A stretch of 64,000 nucleotides of DNA from Cordia subcordata (lineage: Eukaryota > Streptophyta > Magnoliopsida > Boraginales > Cordiaceae): assembly GCA_028554755.1 (NCBI GenBank), contig JAPTOF010000039.1:207716-271715 (forward strand). Direction: 5' to 3'. Both the position numbers and the translations under genes were made by a program. The notes below the pieces were generated by a model. It did no database searches, was not told the origin of the DNA, and worked only from the letters and a program-made list of their open reading frames with translations. Of this stretch, positions 32,437 to 43,091 are shown in pieces (positions within the stretch are counted from its first letter, which is position 1; each line of letters begins with the position of its first letter).

Positions 32437-34599
32437 TGAGGGGGTATAGGAGGAGCATTAGGCTCAATACCATGGTGGCATTTTGCATTTGGCGTGCCAT
32501 CATTTCTCAAGCCATCTCCCTTAAAGTTTTGGTCAAGGGGTCTTTGATTTCCATCTTCACCATCTTCCACCATCTTCCACAAATCCAAGAGCTTCAAAAT
32601 GATTTGTGTGCATCATTTTGGAGCTTGAGAGGTCAAGAGGAACCCTAGTAATGGTATGCTTCGGAGATGATACCTTAGCTTTTGAAGGGGATCCATCACC
32701 TTGAGATTCAAATGGTGCATTGTTTGTCTTCAATGGGGCTTTTTTGCTCACGGGCTGCCACTCATAATGAGTTTTTAGGGGCTATTTTGCAAGTTGCTTT
32801 TGAGGGTGAGCTTTAAGTTTAAGAGGGCAATGATCCTCCATATGGCCGACCACTTTGCATTGTGAACATTTTGTTGGCTTCCATGCATATTCCACCATGA
32901 CTTTTGCCTTTGAACCGTTTCTAAGCTTTGGAAAAACAGCATCCGAAGACTTTCTTCCAAATCAACTTCAATGCAAACTCTTGCAAACTCCAAGTTCCTT
33001 CTAGATTCAGTGAGAGCATCCATTTGGATTGGTTTCCCAATGAAGGAGGCTATATATCCAAGTCCTCTTTTGGAGTAGAGGCTCATTGGAACATCCCAAA
33101 GTTTAACCCAAATAGGCACTTTCTTGCAAGATAGGTTTATAAACTCCAGATTTGGTTCCCATTTTCTCAACAAAAGTGGTCTATGATTAACATGCCAAAG
33201 TTGTTGAAGTATTTTTTGGCAAAACTCTTCTTTTTCAAATCTGAAAATGTAGAGACCCTTTCCTTTCGTATGAATATCCACCCTACCAAATTTCTTCCAA
33301 ACAAGTTCCACCATGTTTTTTATAAGAAAGAAGGGTGGTGGAGCACCTAAAAATTGCCCAACAAGGCAATGATTCCAGAAATTATTCCCATCTTCATATA
33401 TATCATCCGGGGGGTCAGCCACTTCTCTATTGCCATTTACCAAGTTGATAGCATGCTCCTCATCAAATTTAAGACTTGTATTCAAATGTTCAGCAAACAC
33501 ACCACCCCAATTTGAGGAAGGATCATTTGAACTAGGCTCAAATTTAAGCTTAAGTGGCTTTTTCCAAGCATTATAGTGGCTGGATGAAGGAGCTTGATTA
33601 TGCCTAGTATTCTCTTGAGCGTTTGGGGGAGCATCAATGGACGAATTTGTGGGTTCAGAATTAATCTTCATTTCTTCAACTCAAAAATGAGGAGAAACAA
33701 GGTTACCTTGTGCATGGTGGATGCCTTTTGAAGAAGTTTTAGCGTGTTGCTCTTCCAAGTGTATAGTATTCTGATTTTCAGCATTTGAGTGCATGGCATT
33801 CCTTGCATATGTGGCGTCCACTTCATCATAAGTGAGGTGCTGAGTTGGCTTATTTTGACCAACAATAGGACTTTTAAGAGGAGGGAAATCCTCTTTGAAA
33901 ATTGGTGGGCCAGCATTAGGGTTTGTAAATTCTGATTGCATGCTGTCACGTCCATGTTGTGCTGTCAAGCAAAGATTAGTTTGACCTGAAAAGCTGCTAA
34001 CAAAATCAGGAGGAGGTGCTTTAACCCGAGGTTAATAGCATCATTCAAAATTTTCTTTTGTCCATCGGTTAAAACTCTTTCTTCTTCAACTCCTCCTCCT
34101 TCGGCTGAAGCTTCAGCGTGCAAGCAATCCAAGTTACCTTGCTGACCAATAAAATTTTCTTGCTGTCCATAAGTTTTGGACTACAAGGGCTTGAGCAAGA
34201 AGAGCTTTGGCATGGTGAATGAAAGAGAAGCTTCGAAAGCGCCATTTCTGATTCTTTGATGCAAGGTCCAACGTCCATTTGATCCTTTGGAGATGGAGGA
34301 GTTCGAGCTTTGGAATGACTTGCAAGGCTTCGAACTAAATCAACTTTGGCTTTGTTTTGCTTATCAACATGCTCTTTATAGGAGGATCCAGCTTCAAGAG
34401 CTTCATAGACTTCTTTGAAAACTAAACTAGAGGTTGATTGAGCATCTCCACTAGCAAGAGGTGAAGAGGCCGAATCAACCTCATTTTGAGTAGAAGATGA
34501 ACCAGCTTGTGCAAAGGTGACAGAATCCATAGCTTGTTTCCTTGCATTTAGCCTTGCACTAGTTCGCGTAGGTGAAGAGACCTTCTTCTTCTTTCCCAT
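32433..34599 (-). pseudogene. LINE-I ORF1 (DUF4283 + CCHC)
   Basis: About 722 codons. MGKKKKVSSPTRTSARLNARKQ at 34599, and SASSPLASGDAQSTSS. A frameshift near 34330 leads to a stop near 34069. DUF4283 is open from 33671: NAWKKPLKLKFEPSSNDPSSNWGG, VADPPDDIYEDGNNFW, VGQFLGAPPPFFLIKNMVELVWKKFGRVDIHTKGKGLYIF, LWHVNHRPLLLRKW, PMSLYSKRGLGYIASFIGKPIQMDAL. A frameshift near 32945 follows; zinc knuckle CSQCKVVGHMEDHC near 32870. The stop 32435-32433 overlaps the ORF2 ATG (ATGA). Confidence 0.89.
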
Positions 34600-34650
34600 G
34601 AATGCAAGAATGGAGGAGAAAGGGGTGTGAAAAGGTTTGAGTGTTTGGTT

Positions 34651-34752
34651 TCAAAGGTGAAAGATGGTGGAAATGATGGAGGATGGGCTGATTTGGTAGT
34701 GGTGGCTGGTGGAGGTGAACGTTGGGTTAGAGAGAAGGAAGAGAGAGTTCAT
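34651..34752 (-). CDS. uORF in the LINE-I 5' UTR (33 codons)
   Basis: MNSLFLLSNPTFTS...SIISTIFHL then TGA. It aligns with the uORFs of LINE-E, -G, -H and -N at both ends, with length differences that keep the frame. Confidence 0.45.
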   Translation of the reverse strand: MNSLFLLSNPTFTSTSHHYQISPSSIISTIFHL

Positions 34753-34786
34753 GGTAGAGAGAGAAGGTTCATTTTCCAATGACTTC

Positions 34787-34802
34787 TTGTAGCTTCATTC
34801 CT
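34787..34802. repeat. TSD of LINE-I, right copy
   Basis: Identical to 28770-28785. LINE-H endonuclease resumes here. Confidence 0.95.
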
Positions 34803-35122
34803 GCCATAGACAAAAGCAACAAGGAATGGTGGATTATAGGAGTCAACAAAGTGAAAGAGGAGAGCTTGATCACAAGAATCAATAAAAGTTGCTTGAATGT
34901 TGCTCCTCCAAAATAGCCAAATCCGACCTTTAACCTTATCATCCATATGGTGTGAAAATCCAAGCTTCCAAAAATGAGAACCAATGAGATTGACTTTATC
35001 TTTGCAAGTCACTTTGTTTTCCAAAAGACAAATAATGTCTAATTGATGTTTATTGATCAGCTTTAACACTTCTTTTTGCTTATTTGGGGAATTAAATCCC
35101 CTTATATTCCAAGAGCAAATCT

Positions 35123-37094
35123 TCATTGGCCGATTGGGGGAGGAGCTGATTGCTCCAAAATTTGATTATCATTGGCATTGAGATTGCTAGAGCAATCCAA
35201 CTTCTTATCTAAGTTTGACTTTTCAGTGTGTTGCAATGTATCATCTTTAACATTCCTTCCTTGATCAAGAACCTCAAATTGATTAGCATGTACCATCTTG
35301 GAGCTTGAGGGATCATTGATAATCTTGGGACAAGGAGTGGAAGGCGAGAAGCGAGTGATTCTTATTAAGAGACAAATCAGCAATCATGGGCTCTTTGGTA
35401 GTGTTCTCCATGTGGTCTTGCTTCTTGCCAACAATTTGCCATTCATAGCGAACTTTAGGTTGTTGCTTAGGAGCTTGCTTTTGAGGTTGAGGCTTTGAAG
35501 GGCAAGAATCTTCAATGTGACCAACCATTTTGCAAAAGGAGCACTTTTTTGGTTTCCATGCATACTCAACTCCAACTTTTGCTTTAGAGCCGTTTCTTAG
35601 CTTTGGGAATATAGCATCCGGAAGGTTATTCTCCAAATCAACTTCAATGCACACTCTAGCAAACTCTAAGTTTCTTCTTGAATCCGTAAGTGCATCCATT
35701 TGAAGTGGTTTCCCAATGAAGGAAGCAATATAACCAAGTCCTCTTTTGGAGTAGAGGCACATCGGAACATCCCATAGTTTAACCCAAATAGGGACTTTTT
35801 TGCATGAAAGATTAACAAATTCCAGATTTGGCTCCCACTTTCTCAAAAGAAGAGGCCTATGATTAACATGCCATAGTTGTTGGAGAACCTTTTGACAAAA
35901 TTCATCTTTTCAAATTTAAAGATAAAGTGACCTTTTCCTTTAGTATGAATGTCAACCTTGCCAAACTTCTTCCAAGCAAAATCAACCATGTTCTTGATTA
36001 GGAAGTAGGGTGGGGGGCACCTAAAAATTGTCCAACTAAGCAATGGCTCCAAAAATTGTCCCCATCATCATATAAATCCTCAGGAGGATCAACAACTTCT
36101 CTAATACCATCAACCACATTATAAACATGCTCTTCCTCAAATTTCAGATTTGTATGCAAATGCTCCGCAAATACCCCACCCCAATCAGAAGTAGGTTCAT
36201 TTGTAGAAGGCACATACCTTAGTTTAAGAGGCTTTTTCCAAGCATTAGGTTGGCTGTAAGCATGGTGCAAGACTCGGCCTTGATCATAGTTTGCTTTAGT
36301 GTTGTGCCCTTGCTTTCCAAAGCTTGCATATGTTTCTGCCTTGGGGTCGTTTTTGAGAGGAGGATTTGATGACATGGCTGCCATGTCATTTAATGAAGAG
36401 GGCTGACCTGGTTTAAGTGGGTCAGCCAAGCTCTTAAGATTTGAGTTTCCAAGAGGAGGAAAAATCCCAATGGCTCACGTGATTCAAGCATAGTGTCACA
36501 TGGATCAGATTTTGAGTGAGTTTGACTTGAGTGGGTTGTCAAGTCTTGTTTGGAGTAGGTTGAAAAGGTGCTGACAATCTCCTTTTCTCCATGCATTACC
36601 TCGAGAATAATGCTATTATCCGGAAGTTGTTGACCAATGGATAAAGTATGGGCATCCAAGTCTTCTTCTTCTTCGTTGGAGGCACCATGGCCGAAACAAG
36701 GAGTTTGGGAATGAAAAAGGTGCTGTGCAAGCTCTTTTTCCACTTTCTTTTTTTGCGGACTAACAAAAGTGTTATATTTAGAAGAGGAAGAGTTTCTTGA
36801 GTGAGGAGTACAAGAGAGCTTATGAATCAAATCAACCTTATCTTTAGATTGTGCATCAAGGTGTTCCTTATATGTGCAACCAGATTCAAGTGCATTAAAC
36901 ACATCCTGAAATTCTTTACTAGAGGTGGATGAAGCATCTTGTCTCTCAAAGAAGGAAGAACAAGAGGCTGAAGCCACCTCATTGAAAGTATCTTTAGAAG
37001 AATAAAAAGCTTTTGGACTATCTAACATTTGCTTCTTTGCAAGAATTCTTGCACTTTGCCTAGAAGAAGTAGAAACTTTCTTCTTTTTTCCCAT
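35123..37094 (-). pseudogene. LINE-H ORF1 (DUF4283 + CCHC)
   Basis: About 657 codons. MGKKKKVSTSSRQSARILAKKQ at 37094, open for more than 200 codons. Then frameshifts near 36420, 36010, 35900 and 35370. DUF4283: NAWKKPLKLRYVPSTNEPTSDWGG, DPPEDLYDDGDNFW, NMVDFAWKKFGKVDIHTKGKG, RKWEPNLEFVNLSCKKVPIWVKLWDVPMCLYSKRGLGY, SRRNLEFARVCIEVDLENNLPD. Zinc knuckle CSFCKMVGHIEDSC near 35525. The stop 35125-35123 overlaps the ORF2 ATG. Confidence 0.89.
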
Positions 37095-37151
37095 GAGCAA
37101 GCAGTCCGGAAGCAAGAGGGGTGTAGAAAGGTGAAGTGTTTGAAGGTTTTT

Positions 37152-37241
37152 TTAATGGAAGATGGCGATATGGCGGTGGCGTGTGGAGGAGTGATGGTGG
37201 CTGATTTCAGAAGTTCTAGAGAGAAGGGGGAGGAATTTCAT
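37152..37241 (-). CDS. uORF in the LINE-H 5' UTR (29 codons)
   Basis: MKFLPLLSRTSEISHHHSS..., ends IAIFH then TAA. Same codon count and ending as the LINE-E uORF although the ORF1 sequences differ. Confidence 0.45.
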   Translation of the reverse strand: MKFLPLLSRTSEISHHHSSTRHRHIAIFH

Positions 37242-37278
37242 GGTAGAGAGAGATTGAGCTTTGGCTTAAAGGATTCTC

Positions 37279-37296
37279 TCCTCAAATAATGAGGTT
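37279..37296. repeat. TSD of LINE-H, right copy
   Basis: Identical 18 bp to 25427-25444. LINE-G ORF1 resumes in frame region SSNNEVDLASS. Confidence 0.95.
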
Positions 37297-39254
37297 GATT
37301 TGGCCTCTTCACCACTAGCTAGTGAAGATGCTCAATCAACCTCAAGTCAAGTTTTTAAAGAAGTTTTTGAAGCTTTAGAAGTGGGTTCCTCCTACAAAGA
37401 GCATGTTGAAGTTCAAAGTAAAGCTAAGGCTGATTTGGTTAAGAGCTTAACACTTAAAACAAGCTCTGATTCCACCATCTTCTTCGAGAATGGATTTGGA
37501 CTCTTGTTATAAGCATTCGAAATGGAACTTGAAGCAATCTTCACTTGTAGCTTATCAACCCGAAGGTAATGGCCATTTTCACCCTTGTAATAAAGCTTTC
37601 TCGGCCTCCCATGGTGCAATGGCTGAAGACGAAGGTAGATTGGGTTGTAGTCTTTTACCCGATGGTCACTTAATTGGCATGGACAAAGGTATTACCCAAG
37701 GGATATTGCAAGGGTTCAGCACCATGGCAGCTCCTTTATAGCCCCATCAAATCAAACTTTAACAACACACACCTCCAAAGAGCAATCAAATTCAGATTCA
37801 GTTGCTAAGGAACTTGAAGCACGTGATCCATTAGAAGATTTCCCTCCACTTGAGGGATTGAAATTAAATAGCTCGGCTGGACCCACAAAACAAACCTCAG
37901 GCCCACTACTTAATGAGGTGGATGCTAAAGTGGATGCCAACAAAGCAAATAATGCCACACAAGCACAAGCCACTCAACAAAAATCTCATCGGGCAGAATC
38001 TCACTTTCGTTATGCTAAACAAAGCTTTAACACAAGGCAATCCTTGGGAACAAATTCGAGAAGACAAGGAGATCAAAATGTGCACAAAGGCCATTTAGAA
38101 GGAGATCATCCCCCAACCCGTCATAATGCATGGAATAAGCCACCAAAGGTTAGGTATGAACCAACTCCTAATGAGCCTTATTCTGATTGGGGAGGTGTTT
38201 TTGCTGAATATATGGAAACTAATCTTAAGTTTGAAGAAGAGCATGTTATTAACATTGTTGAAGGAAGTAGAATTGTGCAAGATCCCTCGGAGGACCTTTA
38301 TGAAGATGGGGATAGTTATTGGACTCATTGCTTAGTTGGGCAATTCTTAGGAGCTCCCCCTCCCCCCCCCCCACTTTTCTTAATTAGAAATATGGTTAAT
38401 TTTGCTTGGTGGAAGTTTGGCAAGGTTGAAATCTTCACTAAAGGAAAGGGACTTATTATCTTTAAATTTGAGAAAGAGGAGTATTACCAAAAAGTTTTGT
38501 AGCAACTATGGCATGTAAATCATAGGCCACTCCTTTTGAGAAAATGGGAGCCAAATCTTGAATTTGTGAACTTATCATGCAAGAAAGTTCCTCTATGGGT
38601 TAAATTATGGAACGTCCCAATGAGTCTCTACTCTAAAAGGGGATTAGGTTATGTTGCTTCATTCATTGGAAAACCAATTCAAATGGATGCCCTCACTGAA
38701 TCAAGGAGACATCTTGAATTTGCTAGAGTTTGCATTGAGGTTGATTTGGATGACTAGCTGCCGGATGCTATTTTTCCTAAACTTAGAATGGTACTCAATC
38801 AAAAGTTGATGTTAAATATGCTTGAGACCAATCAAATGTAGCCATTGCAAAGTGGTTGGCCATGTTGAAGAAAAATGTCCAAGAAAGCCTAATGCCTCTC
38901 CTCCACTAAGGAATTTTCCGAAGCAAGCTCCTAAAGTCCATAATGAGTGGCAAGTTGTGGAAAGAAAACATTCTTCTTTGAAGATTCAAGATGCAACTAA
39001 GGATACTAAAGAGGATGTTCAGCCTTCTTTTAAGGAAAATTTCACCTCTCGGCCATCTTCTCCTCTAAGGTTTTTCAAGATCCCACATGCTCAAAATCCA
39101 TAAACACTAATCTTTTGAAGCACTTGATATTATGGGGATGTTGAGGAAGGGAACTACAATTCAGCAAGATTGAAGAGGCAACCAAGGAATTAGAAAGTCC
39201 AAATTCAAAAGTCAATGGTAGCCCAGGGCCTAGTACTTCTTCTCCTTCTACCAA

Positions 39255-40584
39255 ATGAAACTTAGCACTTGAAATATTAGGGCTTTAATTCCCCAAATAA
39301 GCAAAGGAAGCCAAAGTGCTGATTAATAAGTATTGCTTGGATGTTGTTTGTATTCTGGAGAATAAAGTGGTTTCCCTTGATCACTTGAATCAAATCAGCA
39401 CCACTTTTTGGAATATGGGTTTTAACAACTACATTGATGATATGGTGAAAGGGCGTATTTGGCTCTTTTGGAAAAAAAGCATTCTTGCCACTTTTGTTGA
39501 CTCTTGTGAGCAAGCTCTTCTTTTTAATTTGGATGATCATATCCACAAATCTATCTTTGTGGCTTTTGTCTATGGTCATAAGGATGCTTCCAAAAGAAAC
39601 AAACTTTGGAGTAAACTTGAGGAATGGTGCACTTGGTGTAATGGAAGTGAACTTTGTATCATGGGAGATTTTAATGAAGTGTTGCATTATGGAGATAAGA
39701 CCTACTCGCATTCAATTCCAAAGAGTGCTTGGAGCTTTCAAAGATTTGTTGCCAAGGCTGGAGGATGGACCGCACTTCACTTGGACTAACAAGGGAAATG
39801 AAAATAATTTCTTGGCCAACAAGATTGATAGGGCTTTGGTTAATGCAAATTGGATTCATACCTTTCAAGATTCTTTTCTCTTGTTGGACCCTCCCGGAGC
39901 CTCTAACCATTACCCCCTCATTATGCAAATTTGTAAGGCTTGGCTTTCTTCTCCTAAGCCTTTTAAATTTTATAATGTTTGGACTTCTCACCATGGTTTC
40001 TTGAAGCTTGTTCATGAATATTGGAGTACACGGGTCTTTGGTACTCCAATGTTCATCCTTTATCAAAAGCAAAAAATTCTCAAGAAAGCACTCAAGTCTT
40101 TTGACAAGGAACACTTTGCTTGCATTCCTTTTGCCATCGAGAAGATTCGTGAGGAAATTGGTCTTTTGCAATGTGCCATTCATAATGGAATGAACAATTC
40201 AGCCCTTCTTGATGAGGAAAAGGAACTTATGGTCAATTTGGAAGAGCTTGAATCCTCTTATAAAGCTGTGCTCTATCAAAAATCTAGGCTTTCTTGGATT
40301 AAAGAAGGTGATTCTAATTCTACCTTCTTTTTCAAAGCTATGAATGGGAGAAGGCTTAAAAACACCATTAAAGCAATCAAGAATGAAAATGGCCACCTTC
40401 TTTTAGAGGATTTTGAAGTGAAGAAAGAGTTCATTTACTACTTCAAAAAACTCCTCGGAACTCCGACTACCTCTCATGCTTGTGTGGATATTGTTAAAAG
40501 CATTATTGGGAAGGCTATTGATAATGAGCTTGCTGCTAATCTTTGTGCACCCATTACAAATCAAGAAATCAAGGAAGCTATCTT
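39255..40584 (+). pseudogene. LINE-G ORF2, N-terminal part
   Basis: ATG 39255 in an ATGA overlap. The first codons are damaged (MKLST then TGA, then NIRALIPQ). From 39316 INKYCLDVVCILENKVV, GRIWLFWKKS, VAFVYGHKDAS and GDFNEVLHYGDK (39670). A frameshift near 39750 leads into FTWTNKGNENNFLANKIDRALVNANW and SNHYPLIM (catalytic SDHC altered). The linker FGTPMFILYQKQK.. is open to 40584, where LINE-J cuts it before NPNKSPG. RT and zf-RVT are missing. Confidence 0.86.
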
Positions 40585-40669
40585 TTTTTCTTTTTTGCGG
40601 GATAAGTGAGAATTTTCATAAAAATGTGTTAAAAATACAAGTACAAGATGGAGAAGGCACAAAAAGAAC

Positions 40670-41780
40670 CTATACAAAAGAATTTTCTAATCTCCAATCT
40701 TTGCATAATGATTTGTTTAAAGGTGAAGAAGGAAACTTTTTACAATTTGAGAGTTTAACTCTAACATCATCAAAAATAGCATGGAAGATGGACTCCTCGG
40801 TTTTGGCTTTGTCTTTGAAGATGCGCTGATTCCTTTCAATCCAAATGTGGTACACGGTTGCACAAAAGAAATGTTTGATAATGGTTGTTTTCGAGGAATG
40901 CAAGAGTAGTGCTCTTTATCAAACTTCCTTAAAGCAAGCTTGAGGTGTTTTTGCTTTTGAAACAAAATGAACATTGGAGTGCCAAAGACCCGTGCACTCC
41001 AATGATCCTCCACAATATGCAAGAAATGTTCATGTGTTGCCCAAGCATTGAAGAATTTGAATGGCTTTGGAGGGGGGGGGCTTGAGCTTACAAGTGTGAA
41101 GAATAAGCGGGCAATGATCAGAAATTCCCAGACTACCAACCAAAAGAAATGAATCCCCCATACAATCCATCCAACAAGGATTCATCAAAGCTCTATCGAT
41201 CTTGCTTGCACGGAGGTTGCCATTTAAGTTCCTATTCATCCAAGTAAAATGTGGTCCAATAGGGTTGAATTCTTGGAGACTTGCTTTACAAATACAATCT
41301 TTGAAATCCCAAGCACTAGAGGGGATAGACAAAGTGGAAGATTTATCTCCACTATGAAGGACTTCATTGAAGTCCCCAAGGATGCATAAAGGATCTTCTT
41401 TGCACCAAAAACTCCATTTAACAATTTGCTGCCAAAGTGATTTCCGTTTTTGGGGGGCATTTCGACCATAAACAAAAACCACAAAGAAAGGATCATAAGG
41501 TGGGGATGCAAAATGGCAAAGTATACCTTGATCAAATGTATCAATGATGGTAGCCTTGAGATGATTTTTCCAAAAGAGCCAAAGACGGCCAGCAATGTTT
41601 TCATCAACATAGTTGTCAAACCCCAAGCTACAAAAATGTGGCAATGCTATTTGCGTCTTGGCCGGTCTTTGTCTCCAAAACACAAAAACAATCAAGATTA
41701 TGTTTGCCAATGAGCAATTTTATTTCCTTGTGTTTTTTAGGGGAATTAAAACCCCTAACATTCCAAGAGCCAAAAATCAT
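40670..41780 (-). pseudogene. LINE-J ORF2 remnant (endonuclease joined to C-terminus)
   Basis: ATG 41780 (ATGA overlap), endonuclease GRLWLFWKNHLKATIID, VYGRNAPQK, GDFNEVLHSGDKS (41370) and SDHCPLILHTCK, then HWSARVFGTPMFILFQKQKHLKLALRKFDKEHYSCIP. At about 40892 this joins directly to the extreme C-terminus (TTIIKHFFCATVYHIWIERNQR..DWRLENSFV). About 2.5 kb encoding RT and zf-RVT are absent. The junction shifts the frame, so it postdates any coding role. Confidence 0.85.
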
Positions 41781-42947
41781 GAGGGTGGAAGAGGAAAGAG
41801 ATCCCCTTGATGTGTACTTTGAGCAATGATTGGTTCAGCAACAAATTCACCTTCCTCGAATTTGTTTAGAGGTGTTTTGTTCTCCTGACTATCATCTTCA
41901 GGAACTTGAAATTGATTTTGATGTTGGGACTTTTGGTTAGGCCTACTAGCATTGCTCATTTGTTTTGGAGAGCTTGGCCTAGTGGGATCAGCCATCTTGC
42001 TTGTAGAACTTATGTTGCTTGCTTTCTCAAAGTTTGGTGCATTTCTATCATTTGTTGAAAGTTTCTTCCCAACAATCCTCTTGCTTCTTTTGCTTAGGCT
42101 TTGAAATCAATGGGTGACCATGAATTTGTTGATCAGCCAGCTTCATGGGACATTTATCCACCATATGTCCCACCATTTTGCAATGTGAGCATTTTGAAGG
42201 CTTCCAAGCATATTCAACCTCAACTTGGGCCCGGGAGCCATCTCTAAGCTTTGGGAAGATAACATCCAGGAGACTTTCCCTCCAAATTAACCTCAATACA
42301 AACTCCTGCAAATTCAAGATTTCTTTTTGATTCAGTCAAAGCATCCATTTGAATAGGCTTCCCAATGAAAGAAGCAACATAATTTAACCCTCTTTTTGAC
42401 CAAAGACTCATTGGAACATTCCATAGCTTAACCCACAATGGGACTTTGTTACAATTCAGATTTATGTACTCAAGATTTGGCTTGCATTTCCTTAGAAGCA
42501 AAGGTCTATGATTAACATGCCAAAGTTGTTGCAAGACTTTTTGACAATGTTCTTCTTTATCAAATTTGAAAACATATAGCCCTTTCCCTTTATGGAAGAT
42601 ATCCACATTGCCAAACCTTCTCCAAGCAAAGTCAACCATGTTTTTTATAAGAAAGTAAGGTGGTGGGGCGCCTATAAATTGGCCAACCAAACAATGAGTC
42701 CATAGTTTGTCCCCGTCATCATATAAATCCTCCGGGGGGTCAACCAATTCAGCCTTTACTTTGTCTTGATCATCAAATTGCTCCTTAAAAGTCTTGCCTA
42801 ATTCTAAAGCCTCAAAAGCTTCATGAAGTTCTTTGCTAGAGGTTGAAGAAACCTCTTCGTTCTCAAAAGGAGAACTAGAAGATGTTGAGTCAACCTCCTC
42901 CAATACACTATGAGCTTGTTTTGGAGAAGAGTAATCTTCTTTAGCAG

Positions 42948-42966
42948 GCTTTCTAGTCGATAATCT
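42948..42966. repeat. TSD of HL-6, left copy
   Basis: gctttctagtcgataatct; two mismatches to 45192-45210 (tc/ct in the centre). Both copies encode SARLSARK / RLSTRK of LINE-J ORF1. Confidence 0.8.
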
Positions 42967-43003
42967 CATTGGTAACCTAAGTAGTTTCTCTCTCTAGAAA
43001 CTA

Positions 43004-43048
43004 ATGCTCCTACCACTCTCTACATTGATCATAATCCACCATCTTTGA
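43004..43048 (+). CDS. uORF in the HL-6 5' UTR (14 codons)
   Basis: MLLPLSTLIIIHHL then TGA, 5 nt after the pyrimidine start. Same length as the HL-3 uORF. Confidence 0.4.
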   Translation: MLLPLSTLIIIHHL

Positions 43049-43091
43049 CCACTATTTCTTCCTCCTTTTTCTACCTTCTTTTTCTTCGTTC

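Larger units (their letters stand above)
28786..34786 (-). mobile_element. LINE-I, full-length two-ORF LINE
   Basis: A 6001-bp insertion inside LINE-H endonuclease, with a perfect 16-bp TSD; third level of the G-H-I nest. Order: 21 nt unique sequence, pyrimidine start (complement of 34750-34765), uORF, ORF1, ORF2, 78-nt 3' UTR, tail ATTACTTGCCC-poly(A). It is the same subfamily as LINE-N (shared 3' UTR and near-matching uORF). Confidence 0.94.
25522..35126 (-). pseudogene. LINE-H ORF2 (EN-RT-zf-RVT), split by LINE-I
   Basis: MKICSWNIRGFNSPNKQKE at 35126, LENKV, VAFVYGRNEAT at the LINE-I insertion, then GDFNEVLHCGDKS (28700) and a damaged SDHCPL (frameshift near 28435). Two long open stretches follow: 353 codons (28496-27435) with NPNKSPGPDGFTSHFY and DFRPISCCNTIYKCISKII, and 351 codons (27352-26297) with MKAFDTLNW, IRQGDPISPYLF, CFADDLFIFCKGDLS and FKAFLWRDTGPKVAWKE. 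The zf-RVT CIFCRMGCETRDHLFF lies near 25910. Ends DWRLENIFV. Frameshifts near 27430 and 26300. Confidence 0.9.
25445..37278 (-). mobile_element. LINE-H, full-length LINE containing LINE-I
   Basis: Bounded by a perfect 18-bp TSD in LINE-G ORF1; 5817 bp once LINE-I and its 16-bp duplication are removed. Element order: 25 nt unique sequence, pyrimidine start (complement of 37239-37253), uORF, ORF1, ORF2, 77-nt 3' UTR, tail CTCACTTATCC-AT-poly(A). Complete structure, degenerate ORFs. Confidence 0.93.
25322..39258 (+). pseudogene. LINE-G ORF1, split by LINE-H
   Basis: MGKKKKVSSPVRSSARLNGKKQ (25322) to SSSNNEV at 25444, then VDLASSPLASEDAQSTSS from 37293. An upstream region with frameshifts is followed by the DUF4283 block (38125-38760): NAWNKPPKVRYEP, SDWGGVFAEY, GQFLGAPPP, NMVNFAWWKFGKVEI, QLWHVNHRPLLLRKW, LWVKLWNVPMSLYSKRGLGY. 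A TAG at 38500 and a TAG at 38755 interrupt it. A run of 11 C at 38361-38371 expands the proline stretch. Zinc knuckle CSHCKVVGHVEEKC near 38840. The stop TGA 39256-39258 overlaps ORF2. Confidence 0.87.
25133..40584 (+). mobile_element. LINE-G, host LINE split by the LINE-H/LINE-I nest
   Basis: Blocks 25133-25444 and 37297-40584. It has the 5' UTR with pyrimidine start (about 25160), uORF, complete-range ORF1 and the first 440 or so codons of ORF2. It is cut by LINE-J at 40585 in EIKEAIF, and the rest of ORF2 does not reappear. The 11.8 kb in between is LINE-H with LINE-I inside it, bounded by a perfect TSD. Confidence 0.88.

Noticed and set aside
33681..33968. Antisense and alternative-frame open frames throughout the ORF1/ORF2 regions
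   Set aside because: They recur because related LINE copies share sequence, and their translations carry no family motif; the sense frames explain the conservation.
38351..38371. C-rich run as a regulatory G-quadruplex
   Set aside because: It is a C homopolymer expansion within the APPP codons of LINE-G ORF1, most likely slippage or a sequencing artefact.
40892..40893. LINE-J RT deletion as a spliced intron (SpIRE-like)
   Set aside because: No GT..AG pair could be placed at the junction by comparison with sister copies, and the frame is not kept.
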